From positions 41,369,077-41,433,076 of the forward strand of contig OY288254.1 in assembly GCA_958450325.1 (NCBI GenBank): a stretch of DNA of 64,000 nucleotides. Direction: 5' to 3'. Below are positions 25,074 through 35,306 of the stretch, piece after piece. The stretch is from Agrostemma githago (Eukaryota > Streptophyta > Magnoliopsida > Caryophyllales > Caryophyllaceae). The stretch's first letter is position 1; every line of letters begins with the position of its first letter. The notes under the pieces were generated by a model. It saw only the letters and a list, made by a program, of their open reading frames with translations. It did no database searches and was not told the DNA's origin. The translations under genes were made by a program, and so were the position numbers.

Positions 25074-25474
25074 GTCTTGACGTTTACTTTTACCTAATAT
25101 TGCAACAGTCGTACACAGTAACCGACTACATGGACGACAAGGGGTTGATGAAGGACGTTCACCTGTCGAAGTTTATACATCGCCAGGTAAATTTGGAATG
25201 GCAGAGCCCCAGGAAGAACGTCACGGAATCCGGCATTTTCTGCTTGATGCACATGTCCCTGTACGATGGTGCGCCATTCATCCACGATGATATTGGGTCT
25301 AAGGTCGGGAGTTGTTATTTGTCGTTCGAGATTGCAGCATCCCTCGTCCTTGCTGACATGAATGAGGCTCGTGGGGACGTGTTGCGGAAAATTCACGCTT
25401 TCATAGAGGACAAGCCGAGCATATGGAAAAACCTCGATGCTAGGCGTAATTTAGTAAAAAAGTTCGCCAAGTAG

Positions 25475-26313
25475 ACCGTAACATGTGAATATATAGCAAC
25501 TAGTGTACATGTTGAAGTAATCAGTTTTTGGAGTATCGAAAAATCTCATGTTGAAGTATCTTTAGAGTATCAGATGAATGACGACTCAATATTTTTGGAT
25601 TTATGATTTGGCCAGTGATTTTACTTGGGCAGAGTCACATGCTTGATGTGATACAATCACGCCACTTCTAACTCATAATCACAGTCAAAGTCATGCAGAG
25701 TCATGACTGACAACCACAATTCACTGACTAATTGAACGAAGTAACTCTAAATATATGAAAATTTATTTCGTTCAATTTATATGATTCGTAAAAAATACGA
25801 TTTAATTCGCCACGTAACACTCCAAACATATACAAACGCATTAACATACTCGCAAAAAATATTGAACACCAGAAACACAAAACAAATTTATTACGTCTTT
25901 GGAGCACACGTATTAAGCCCATGATTTGTACTCGGTGACATTATGCAAAACAAAACACATATAGACGTAAATTATTTTCACAAACAGATTATTTCACAAA
26001 AATATCGATCGTTCAACCAGATGTCAACGGCAAATAAACGATACACATCGAGTACGTGACTGAAAAGATGTTTGTGAGTCTCAATGCACATTGAGAACAC
26101 AAAACGTTCACCTCACTCTTCTAACCCCAATTAATTTGGGCAGGTAGACCCCCCACCTAACCATCCGTCATTTAAATTTTCAACCCTCTCTTCTACCCCC
26201 AATTAAATTTTCACAGCTTTCCTCCCTCCCCCCTTAAATACCAACCCCATTTTTACCCTCTACTTTATCTTCACCTCTTTAACCTCATAATTCATCTTCA
26301 ACCTAAACAAAAA
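25475..26313. other. Non-coding stretch between unit B and a small ORF
   Basis: No supported gene. A weak cluster of TCACA-type motifs related to the 22-bp arrays lies at about 25625-25720. The last 200 bases are pyrimidine-rich, with a TATA-like TTAAATA at 26234-26240, which may be the promoter of the next ORF. Confidence 0.4.
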
Positions 26314-26592
26314 ATGGGCAGCAAAATAGAAGAAGTAAGGAGTTTGATCGAGTAGTACGATGGTTTATTGGATACCACTAGATCCAATGAATTAACAGCC
26401 ATGCAACTAGTCGCAACTGCCATAGACGCAAGGAACTTTGTGGCATCCATGGGCGATACAGAGAAGGAGGCCGAACTGGACGACTACGTCCAATTCTTGA
26501 TGAAAAAGCCTGTTGAATGTTTCCGCACTAGGAAAGGGTTCCAGCGTGATTTGGCCAACTTGAAGAAGATACTTAAAAATTACGAGGGTTAA
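26314..26592 (+). pseudogene. Small unrecognised ORF (92 codons) with one in-frame stop
   Basis: It starts at ATG 26314 (MGSKIEEVRSLIE), meets TAG at 26353-26355 and continues in the same frame to TAA at 26590-26592 (ending LKKILKNYEG). The product would be small, charged and helix-prone (AELDDYVQFLMKKPVECFRT), with no signal peptide or membrane segment. A TATA-like box lies 74 bases upstream and a pyrimidine-rich leader precedes the ATG, so it looks like a complete single-exon transcription unit with one nonsense change. The family is not recognised. It lies between unit B and another 22-bp array, so it may belong to the same mobile or duplicated module. Confidence 0.45.
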
Positions 26593-26876
26593 GTAGGTAT
26601 GGGTTAAAGTGTAGCCGAAAAATATGATATGTAATGCATGTTTTTATGTGTTTAAAGGTTTGTTGACTGTTTTCCTAATACTATTTTATATGTTGTCTGG
26701 TATGGTTTCAACTCATTATGTCGTAGAATGTTTTTATGTTTCCAGTACTATGTCGTAGAATGTTTTTATGTTTCAAGTACTATGTGCTATGTACAAGATG
26801 GACGTTTTCTAATGTACAAATATTTTCATCGCTATTTTTCTAATGTACAAATACAAAATGTTATGAGCATCGCATT

Positions 26877-27170
26877 AAGTTGTATAGTCACACTCAACAT
26901 GCTGTATAGTCACAGTCATCACGTTGTATAACCAGTTTAGATTTCTGGCTTTCAAATGTCGCACACTTCAATTTATATAGTCACCCCCATTTTTTAGAAT
27001 CACACTCAGTATATTGTAGAATCACACTCAGTATCTTGTACAATCACTCAGTATCTTGTACAATCACACTCATAAAATTAGTATAGCCACGCTGCCCCTG
27101 TTGTATAATCACACTCAGCCTATTGTAGAATCACACTCATTACGTTGTACAATCATACTCATTTATTTCG
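26877..27170. repeat. 22-bp-register minisatellite, array 4
   Basis: Units of 22 bases (TGTATAGTCACACTC plus seven bases, TGTAGAATCACACTC plus seven, TGTACAATCACACTC plus seven). The sub-types resemble array 1 (1-292) more than arrays 2 and 3. A direct repeat of about 37 bases (ACCTTGACAATTTCAAACGT-like) is found at about 27190-27228 and 27505-27543, just downstream. Confidence 0.8.
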
Positions 27171-27581
27171 TGTCAGCAAAATCTAACAGTCGCAGACCTT
27201 GACAATTTCAAACGTCGACATTCTTTAACATTCTTTATAGAGATTAAGGGCATAATGTTCTTGCATAGCTGTATTTGTAGCCAAAGATGGACGTACGAGC
27301 AACGCATTTCAAAGGCACGCTTGACGTTGAATCACCATAAAATTATATCATTTCAAAAACAATTGATAGACTGCTTTTCAAACGATTGATATTTCAAGAC
27401 GTTGATTTGTATTTTTACAGCCAATCAACCAAAAATAATTTTGCCCATGATTTATGACTACGCCATATTAGAAATGATTGAGGTCCGCGATAGGCGAAAA
27501 CAATATCACGGACCTTGACCATTTCAAACATCGACAATCTTTATGTTTCAAAAAAATATTTCTCCACAACAGAGAGGATAT

Positions 27582-28203
27582 TCACAAAAAATCCTCCGCA
27601 ACCCCTACCACGTCTTCCTCCTCAACATCGACAGACAAGTCAGCAATAGGTGGGCTCTCGACGAATGGGTTGGGGTAGTTCCTCTTGTCATGATGCCCCA
27701 TCCTCTTGCAGTTGTTGCACAATCGTTTAGACTTCACAGCAATTGCAGCGGCCTTCGCCTTGGAAGACAGCATCCGCTTCCCATTGCCCTTTTTCTTGGC
27801 TTTCTTCGAGGGCAATACCGTTATTTCAATTGCGCTCGTACAGCCAAGGGTATCCTCTAGTTCTTGTGTCTTGCTACAAAAAGGACCAACATAGGGCACC
27901 ACATCGGATTTGAAGTCGCGAATGATGTTAGCTAAGCTACTAACATCATCCTTACCAATTCTACTGACATGACTAACGGTCTCATAGAACTCCGAAAACA
28001 GTCTCGTGACTATAACATCCTTCTCGTCGACTAGGCCCCTCTCTGTCAGGGGTCATGCATTAGGATTACGTAGAGCATCCTTTGTCCACCTACCGATAAC
28101 ATACCGTTCCGGGATCGTCTTCTGTCATTTGGAAGAATATATCCAAATAGCGTGCCTGTAGAGAATTTCGTACCGACCGAACTTCCTGCAAGTACAGCTG
28201 ACC
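27582..28203 (-). pseudogene. FAR1/FHY3-related protein, C-terminal fragment
   Basis: The minus strand encodes a SWIM zinc finger, CTCRKFGRYEILYRH (C-x-C...C/Y-x-H; the third Cys is Tyr). It is followed by RYVIGRWTKDALRN, a helical linker, KKKGNGKRM and the C-terminal knuckle LCNNCKRMGHHDKRNYP. This order is typical of FAR1-RELATED SEQUENCE proteins, domesticated from Mutator-like transposases. A frameshift lies near 28110, a TGA near 28048, and Tyr replaces Cys in both the SWIM and knuckle motifs. The upstream transposase-like part is absent: the fragment stops where the CACTA element begins. It could be a host FRS pseudogene or a MULE transposase remnant. Confidence 0.82.
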
Positions 28204-28219
28204 TCCACTACAAAAATGA

Positions 28220-28620
28220 AGGGGCTTTCGCGGCAGAAAATTCCGCCGCAAAACACGATAATCCGACGCAAAATCAAGTTTGCGGCGGATTACGCGACGC
28301 GAAAGGCCGCCATTAATTTTCGACGCAAAAAGAAGCATGTGTGTCGGACTGGCCGACGCAAGGTACTATGCGTCGGACTTGTGGCGGATTGGGCAACGCT
28401 TGCCAAGTCAAAGGGTATTTGTAGTCAACTTTTCAAACGTCGGAAATAGGTTGGTTTGCGGCGGATTTTCCCACGCAGAAATGGGTATATGCGACCAATT
28501 TGCGTGGGAATTTCCCTTGCAGAATGGGTGTGTGCGACCAGTTTCGCGTGGGAAAATCCCACGCAAAATGGGTATGCGCGACCAGTTTGCGTGGGAAAAT
28601 CCCACGCAAGCTTCTGTATA
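28220..28620. repeat. CACTA subterminal repeats with palindromes
   Basis: GC-rich GGCGGA and GACGCAAA units at 28220-28420, then repeats of about 50 bases at 28450-28620, each with GCGTGGGAAAATCCCACGC, a perfect inverted repeat with a 3-base centre, and GACCAGTTTGCG. Such repeats are the usual binding sites of TnpA-like proteins. Confidence 0.8.
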
Positions 28621-28794
28621 TATAGGCTCACAATTACTGAATATTGAACGTCCCCAAAATGAAAAGCGACCAGAAAAAAATAAAAGCACATCACGTGCAA
28701 CCAAATGTGCTCCTCCCGAGGAAATTCCACATCGAAGTTCTCACGCAGAAGCAGCAGAACCAGAACATGCTCAATGATGGAAAAGAAACTAATA

Positions 28795-28960
28795 TATTAC
28801 CGAGTCTACCTAATCCCAAGTTCACAACTTCACAAGTTCACAAGTCTACCTAATTTCCAAGTCTACTTAATTCCCAAATTCACAAGTCTACTTAATTTCC
28901 AAGTCTACCTAATTACGAAGTTCACAAGTCTACCTAATTCGAAAGAAACTAATATATATT
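28795..28960. repeat. Short tandem repeat CAAGTCTACCTAATT
   Basis: About seven units of 16-28 bases (CACAAGTCTACCTAATTTCC and variants) between the CACTA subterminal region and the 3' end of its gene. Confidence 0.7.
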
Positions 28961-29013
28961 ACGTTAACAAGTTCGAGGACTAGTAATTAGAAAATCCATA
29001 TTACCGAGTCTAC

Positions 29014-30423
29014 CTAATGGGTCGGGTCTACCTCCGTGTTACTACCAAACGCGTGTCCATCGTCAGCGTTGTCGTCACGCCTCTGACCCCGTGGCATGGA
29101 ACCGCAGCCTTCGTCGAACATAGCGATCCTCTCCTTCAGCATCTCTATCGTCCTCCTCTGGTCCTGCATCTCGCGCGCATGCTGCAGCTGCCGTTCCTCC
29201 ATTCTCTTCAAGTCCTCTTTCATTCTCATGTTCTCGGTCCGTTGCTGGGTGGCGGCGGTGGGTACGTACGAGTCATCAACAACGGTGCTGGTATAGTTCA
29301 TGCACGGTTTGAACAGTTCTTTGGCTGCACTTCCAACCCCGAACACACGTTTCTTCTTGTTGAACCCCCCCCCCCCCCCCGAGGCGTCATGGTATAAACG
29401 AAACTCGTCCACACGTGATATCCCCTCCCCTCCTTGGGACATCGCCTCTTCCCTCGCTCTTACAAATTTTTGCTGAAATGACATTCAAATGCTAAATTAT
29501 AAGTAGCTTAACACCAAATGATGAAGTTGAGATAATTTAATCTGATTTGAATTCTATTGTCGGAGAACTTACGTCCACCTCCTCTGCAGTGGGATCAACC
29601 CATTGACCTTTCTTGTTCTTCTTTATCTTGTGAAGCAGCTGAATCGGGGTCGCATCCGGTCCCTTCAAAATAAAATGTCAGAACACAGTACAAACCATGT
29701 TATATTGAACACAAAAAACTAATAATTTATTTTCAAAATGCATACCATTTTATTGAAAGCTTTTGTCGCGCTATTACGCCCTAGGCAGTTGGTCCCTTTC
29801 GCTACTCCGTCTTTTTTTCCGCCACGACGGTTAGCTTTGTTCACTTCCACTTTCTTCAGGAATTTACGATCCATCGCCCTACGTTGCAGCTCCTGGTACT
29901 TGTTCTCCGGGATCCAAGTAGGCCTATCCTTCGCCTTCATTGCTCTCTGGAAGATGTCGGAGAGACGCTTCTTGATCCTTACCTCATATGCGTTTCTCAA
30001 CTCATAGCCCGGATCGACCCTCACTCGTTTCTATTTGCAAAAGACAAACAAGTTATTAGAAAATTAACAAATTACTTAAATAGTTCAAGTAGTAGCCCAA
30101 AATAAAATAAAAAACACTCGCTGCGAAGTGGGAGTACATGGCGTCCCTCGTCTGTTGGGGCGCCTCAGTCCAGTTCCTGTAAACGCCAGGGGCGTTCATG
30201 TAAGTGCCGATGATGGACTCGCGTAGGTAGTCGACAATGTCGTCATCTTCCCACCTACAACGACAATTTAACGAGTTAGTAGTATATCGTAAATGAAATA
30301 AATATCATATGTTAGGAAAACATTAATACAATACAGGAATTCTTACCAAACGCCGGTTTTGTTCCGCAAAAGGTATTTCTTATTGGCATCCGGTATATCG
30401 TCGTTGTTCCCAGCACCTGCCAT
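29014..30423 (-). CDS. CACTA-encoded TnpA-like / Transposase_24-type protein, five exons
   Basis: The minus-strand ATG is at 30421-30423. Exons are about 30423-30347, 30254-30118, 30030-29746, 29662-29573 and about 29484-29014, most with GT/AG borders. Marker sequences in order are MAGAGNNDDIPDANKKY, WTEAPQTRDAMYSHF, RPTWIPENKYQEL, GQWVDPTAEEVD and FGVGSAAKELF. This succession is typical of the plant En/Spm-associated Transposase_24 family, thought to bind the subterminal repeats during transposition. A coiled coil (RMKEDLKRMEERQLQHAR) precedes an acidic C-terminus. A 16-base C run (29365-29380) encodes poly-Gly just before the conserved block and may be a length error or slippage. The phase at the exon 2/3 junction does not fit perfectly, so activity is uncertain. 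Confidence 0.75.
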
Positions 30424-30629
30424 TATTACGTTTCCGCTACGAGAACCATAGTTGCAAAACGTGAAAACACATTAACAATGTACAATACTAATACTGAAGG
30501 TACATACACACAGAAAATGCAATACGTTAACCAATCTATGATACGTACATCTGTTTGCGCAAAATGTTTTTAATTAGTTACAATGAATATAAACAAATTA
30601 AAGTTACGGTATTAAAGTGATAATAGACA

Positions 30630-30723
30630 CTACTCATCGTCGCTACTATCATTCTCCTCATCCGTGTTCACTTCATTGAAACCAACTTCCTCGATCTCAT
30701 CATCATCCCATTCACTGTCGACC
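30630..30723 (-). pseudogene. Acidic C-terminal exon of a second CACTA gene (probably TnpD-like)
   Basis: The minus strand encodes an acidic tail (EWDDDEIEEVGFNEVNTDEE) ending at TAG 30630-30632. It lies upstream of the TnpA-like gene, where the TnpD transposase would be expected. Only about 30 codons remain because an LTR retrotransposon is inserted at 30724. The identity is inferred from position and acidity. Confidence 0.4.
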
Positions 30724-32263
30724 TGATAAGTGTAGTTTGTAGTGCCTAATTTGTTGTGTTTTGGTCCCGTTTTCCTTGTGGAATCGCTCCTTGGGAGCGG
30801 TTTATGGGTTACTTATGCTTCCTTTAGTTTGTTTTAGGTTCCCGAGACCATTCATGAAGAATTGGAACGATTCCGACTCGTTTCATACACTTTTGGAGCC
30901 AACGAAGAGAAGGAACGATCAATCGATGCCTTGGATTCGATCCCGAGACCTTGGGACCCATTCCCGAGCCCCTTAGGCTCGATCCCGAGTCTCGAGAATC
31001 GATGAGAAACCCATGAGAGGCAAGGAAGGACCTTAAAGATCATATTGGAGGCCTACAAGACTCATCCCCGACGGGAAGGACCTCATCCCGTCGGGGATGA
31101 AGGGTGCGAATGAAAGGGCTTCTGTTTTGGCTCTTCCCGACCGGGAAGGATGGCCCATCCCGACCGGGAAGGTCTCATCCCGACCGGGAAGGGGTGCTGT
31201 AGCCCGCAATTGCTTTTTTCCTTCTCCTTATTCATTGTAACCCTATATATACCCTTCCTCTTGTAATCTTAGGATATGTTAGACATTACCCACTAAGCCC
31301 TAGACTAATTTAACATAGATTAGCTTAGATTAGAGTAGATTAGTCGTTAATTAGTCCTTAATCTAGTTAGCTAATCTTGTATTAAGGAATCTCTTGAAGA
31401 ATCCATCCAATCTTGACAACATTGGTGGATGTTTTGGGTGTTCTCTATATACAAGTTCTCATCTTTTCATTCTCTTGTTAGTTGGTATAATCTTCTCATC
31501 CTTTTACTCTTAATCTTTGTTTATGTTATTCAAGTTTTCATCTTATATCTAGTTTGTTGTTCTTGCTTGTTCTTTATTTGAATGTTTTGATTCTTATGTT
31601 GGTTTCTCTTGTTAGTGTTAGTTTTAGATTAGATATGTTTGAGTAGACTCTTGCAAGGGTTATTAGGGGGATTGGTTGTGATTGTGGATGATTAGGGTCA
31701 GATGGGTGGTATTAGATGTTGTTTTTGTTGTTTCCCATTTACCTTGCACTCCACATGTTTGATGAAATGCTTGTGAGACTAGAGACGATCAATCCTTGTT
31801 TTTCTTGCATATTCTCTTGTATGTGTGTGTTTGGTTAGATGATTTGGTTGCCTCATTAAGTAGCGAGAGCCCGGTGAGGACGACCCCTAGGCCGAGTACG
31901 TAGCGAGAGCCCGATCGGCGGAACCTAGGCTACGAAAGCATGCTAGTGACTCCGTTTTTCCCCTTTTTGTCTTCTTTGCACCCATGAACCCAACCTAGCC
32001 CTAATTTTCCTTCTTATTGTTATTCTTGCTTCCCTTAGTCAATAGTTGCTTGTTTTGTCTTCCTTTTCCGTGTTTTAGACCTTAGCCTAGTCATTAGCCT
32101 CCCCCTAGATTAGCTCGTCTCGAACCTAGTCCTAGACCGTAGCACCCATTAGTCTAAACGCATTTTCCGTCCCTGTGGATTCGACCTGGCTTGCCCTAGC
32201 TACCCTAGTTAGGTTAGTTGGATATTATTTGGTGGCGGGATCCACGACAAATCCCTCCCATCA
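30724..32263 (+). repeat. 5' LTR of the pol-less Athila-like element
   Basis: 1540 bases, TGATAAGTG...TCCCATCA. TATA box TATATATA at 31244-31251. Palindromes of the type CCCGACCGGG and CCCGTCGGGG at 31062-31193, about 50 bases upstream of it. The conserved block CTGTGGATTCGACC lies at about 32172-32185. The sequence is homologous throughout to 16523-18107 but clearly diverged, so the two are old relatives. Confidence 0.92.
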
Positions 32264-32266
32264 AAT

Positions 32267-32284
32267 TGGCACCGTTGCCGGGGA
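32267..32284 (+). other. Primer binding site
   Basis: TGGCACCGTTGCCGGGGA, three bases after the LTR. It differs from the Athila site at 21254-21271 only at one position (A for G). Confidence 0.9.
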
Positions 32285-32489
32285 CGGCGTAGTTTAGACT
32301 TTTGTTTGCTTAGTTGTGGACTTTGTTCTTGATCTTTGTGTTTTCTTCTCCTTGTGTATCTCCGTTCTATTTCTTGCGTGCTATTCTCTCTTCCTAGTGC
32401 CTCAAAAGCACTAGGCTACTAACGTTTTCTCAAGTGCTTCTAGTTCATCCTAGGTATCAAAGCAACGTTATGGAAATGACACGTCCTAG

Positions 32490-33755
32490 CTTCCATCAAT
32501 CGTCACGGACAACTATGGGGCAAATTGCCAAGTCCCAAAATTTCACCAACCATTTCAACCTCATCAACAATCTTACGAACGCCCTCCATATGGTTACCAT
32601 GAAAGTTGTCAAGGATCATTCCAACATCCTAACAACTACCAAACACCCTCACATAACCCACAACCAAAAACCCCCAACTTTGAGACTTGTCAAATGTTGG
32701 TTCAAATGCAAAAGAGTCAACAAGAGGCGATAATGCTATTGCAAAAGGGTCAACATGAGATGATGATTTTATTGCAAAAGAGTCAACAAGCGATGATGAC
32801 TCAAATACAAGGGGTCAAAGAGGAGCTCAAGGCCCAAATAGAGGTGCAAGATGCTCGGATCAATGCACTCATGGCTCGTATCACGATGTCGGCCACTCGA
32901 GCTCCACGAATTGTTGAGGAAGGTTCATTTGGGCATGAAGGTCGGGTGTCTCCACAAGAAAGTCAACCCGATCGTGAAGCTATAAATGAAGAAGAGAGGG
33001 TCAATCAAGATATCATTGTTGAGTGTTGCTTGGATGGTGAAGATATGAGAATAATAGAGGAAGTTGAAGCTTCAAGGGTCAACAATGAGGAGGGAAGTGA
33101 ACATGATTCTCAAGGTAACTCTTGGGGAGCCAATGTATTGGCTATCAAATTGGATTTGTATGATTTTCTTCGTGATGAACCGGATCTAGACAATCCAAAG
33201 CCAAGTGAAGACATACCTCCTCTAGGCCATATTGACAAGGTGAGTGAAAAGGAGCGTAATACTTGGGAGAAAGAAGTAGATGCCTTGGAACTTGCCTTGA
33301 ATGGGAAATTGGAGGATCCTAAAGCCTCCAATGAAGAAAACTTGATGCCTCCTCCTCCTCTATCGCACTCGATTTCTAGTCCCTTGTCTTGTGAGACGGT
33401 TGATGAAGAGGATCCTTGTCGGGCGGCGGAAAAGAGTTTCACTCTCGACCCCGTAGAAGAAGCAACACCCTTAGGGTGTGATCTCCCACATCATAACACC
33501 GAGCATGACTCTAGACCACTATACCTACCGGATGGTCATAAGAGTCGTTGCTATGTTGGTCTGGAAGACCCGGAAGATCACGAGAACCCCGAGCATAATG
33601 AAGATGATCGCTTCTTGCCTCCGACTTGGAAGCTCTTGAAAGTAGCTAGGCTCGGCCATGTGAGCTTCAATGAAGATGTTGCTAGGGCATTTGACTTACT
33701 CCTCCGAGCTCTTGATGGCTATGGAAGTGTAGTTGGTGAGAGTATATTAGTGTAA
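32490..33755 (+). CDS. ORF of the pol-less Athila-like element
   Basis: Open from 32490 to a TAA at 33753-33755. The N-terminal part is rich in Gln, Pro and His (FHQPFQPHQQSYERPPYGY). It is followed by Gln-rich heptad-like repeats (MQKSQQEAIMLLQKGQHEMM) that would form a coiled coil. Next comes a long acidic region (Glu/Asp-rich) and a C-terminal block, FLPPTWKLLKVARLG. No zinc knuckle or protease is seen. It resembles the tail of Athila gag joined to an acidic region found in non-autonomous Athila-like elements. The initiator ATG is uncertain. Confidence 0.55.
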   Translation, partial: LPSIVTDNYGANCQVPKFHQPFQPHQQSYERPPYGYHESCQGSFQHPNNYQTPSHNPQPKTPNFETCQMLVQMQKSQQEAIMLLQKGQHEMMILLQKSQQAMMTQIQGVKEELKAQIEVQDARINALMARITMSATRAPRIVEEGSFGHEGRVSPQESQPDREAINEEERVNQDIIVECCLDGEDMRIIEEVEASRVNNEEGSEHDSQGNSWGANVLAIKLDLYDFLRDEPDLDNPKPSEDIPPLGHIDKVSEKERNTWEKEVDALELALNGKLEDPKASNEENLMPPPPLSHSISSPLSCETVDEEDPCRAAEKSFTLDPVEEATPLGCDLPHHNTEHDSRPLYLPDGHKSRCYVGLEDPEDHENPEHNEDDRFLPPTWKLLKVARLGHVSFNEDVARAFDLLLRALDGYGSVVGESILV

Positions 33756-35306
33756 ATATCTTTTCCCTTTTCTTTTGTGCTTGTATTTGTGTATATGTTT
33801 GTTTGGATATTTTGGTTTTTAGGATTGTTAGTTTTTGTGGAATTCTTGTAATTCGGTATTTTCATGAGCGATGTGAGGGAGGGATTTTGATGGTGTTCAT
33901 TGAGTTCATTTGATAGGTTATAGTGAAGATGAAGTCTTGAGAGAGTAGTTGATGATAGAAGCTTGGATTTGGGCATGGGAGTCGGTTTTTAAAGCTTTTG
34001 ACAAGCTTTTGGGGTTATAGAAGGTTAGAAGATCCATCCCGGGCGAGAAGAAGGCTTCCCGACTGGGAAGGATGATCCATCCCGACCGGGAAGGAGCCAT
34101 CCCGACCGGGATGAGGGTACCAAAATTCGAGATTTCTGGAGTGTCGTCCCGACCGGGACGGGTGTGTCATCCCGGGCGGGACCATCCATTCCGACCGGGA
34201 TGGTCCCCTGCTCCTCCATTTGCCTCTTCTTAGTCATGAAAGCCCACTCAACCACTTTATACCCCCTCCCAACCTCCCTACCTATCCTTGCACATATCAT
34301 ATGACCCTACACTTCATGTACACACCTTCACCTCACCTTATCTTCACTACATACCGAGCCTAACATCAAATCCCACTCTCTTCTACCATTGCAAGCTTAA
34401 TACTTCAACCATGCGGGCCTATCAAGATTAAAGAGGAATAGCAAGGACGAAGACAAGCTATGTGCCGATATTGAGCTATGAGACGATGGAGCGAGTGAGT
34501 TGCTAACCAATGGGTACGGCAACTATCCTTTTTTCTCCGTCTTTTATCGCTTGTTTTCCTTTGTTTATCCCCTTCCCCTTATACACTTTTGTGTCATGGT
34601 GTCCCTCGGGGCCTTGGTAGCTATTGCTCCCGACTCTCGATGACGTGATTAGGTCGGGAGTCATTTCAAAATCCAAATTTACAAGATTTTCACCCCTTTT
34701 TTTTTAGGATTTAGTCGGATTTAGGCGGAATCCGGGCTAGGTGACTTGATTACACCTAGTTCTCCCCTCCCATTTCCTTTTATTTCCTTCTTTTTATTTC
34801 TTCCCCCATACATATCTTTTCTCGTCTCGGCCCATGGTGACTTGACTACACCCCGGTCGGACACATTCTACCCTTTCTTCACTTTTCTTTTTGATTTTTA
34901 GCTTTATTTTCGTAATTTCTCTTCTTTTTTGGATGTCTCCATACACTACGATCGAGCATGAGGACATTGCTCGGTTTAAGTGTGGGGGAGCGATATCCTA
35001 GCCTAGTTTAGTTTTATTTTCGTAGTTTTTCGAAAAATCTTAAAAATCCCTAAAAATTTGAAAAAATTTCACAAAAATCAAAAAGATTTTCTTTTTGTGT
35101 GTTTTCCTTTTGTGTCGTTGTGTCGTATATTTGTTTTGTTGTGCGTGTTTGCCTCCCTTTTTCCTTATAGGTTGCTTAATCACCGCTAGCTTCGGAGAGC
35201 TTTCAAGATATCCGGTAACATCTTTTCACCCCTTTTTCCTCTTTGCCCTTGTGGAGTTTGGAGGAGATTGTGATGTTGTGTGCTCGGGTGGAGCTTTGTG
35301 CATATT
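33756..35306 (+). other. 3' region of the pol-less element: palindrome array and purine tract
   Basis: No gene seen. At 34037-34203 the motif CATCCCGACCGGGA and variants (CCGGGCGGGA, CCGACTGGGA) occur about eight times, the same type of palindrome as in this family's LTR. Purine tract AAGTGTGGGGGAGCG at about 34979-34993, typical of Athila 3' ends. Confidence 0.55.

Larger units (their letters stand above)
4466..25474 (+). pseudogene. Degenerate Ulp1/C48 peptidase-like gene, tandem unit B
   Basis: A paralogue of unit A, separated from it by one in-frame TAA. Exon 1 (to 4785) and exon 2 (4852-5050) join in phase across a 66-base intron with GTATGT, TACTAAG and CAG signals; together they give about 190 open codons. 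Exon 2 encodes VLECWSHLMNWLEADD, which matches VIDCWCRLLNQLMYEI of unit A. The next intron (from 5051) contains 22-bp arrays and a 19-kb transposon nest. Coding resumes at about 24130-24467 with HYACICINFREST, where the catalytic Asp is Val, and a frameshift lies near 24350. The last exon (about 25081-25474) encodes a Gln followed by NVTESGIFCLMHM: Asp is Glu and the nucleophile Cys is Ser. An 18-19-base C run (24180-24198) breaks the third exon. The gene is inactive. Confidence 0.6.
28206..30723 (-). mobile_element. CACTA (En/Spm-type) transposon, left end and part of the interior
   Basis: The terminus CACTACAAAAAT starts at 28206, next to the FAR1 fragment. Subterminal repeats (28220-28620), a transposon gene (29014-30423) and the tail of a second gene (30630-30723) follow. 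The element is cut at 30724 by an LTR retrotransposon; its right terminus is not found in this window. Confidence 0.8.
30724..35306 (+). mobile_element. Athila-like element without pol, 3' end missing
   Basis: The parts in order are 5' LTR (30724-32263), primer site (32267-32284), a gag-like or unique ORF (32490-33755), a long 3' region with a palindrome array and a purine-rich tract. No protease, RT or integrase is present, so it would depend on other elements. At 35307 it is cut by a Tekay-type LTR and no 3' LTR follows. The LTR family is that of the solo LTR at 16523-18107. Confidence 0.8.

Noticed and set aside
33110..33442. Minus-strand ORF of 110 codons
   Set aside because: Shadow of the long plus-strand ORF 32490-33755.
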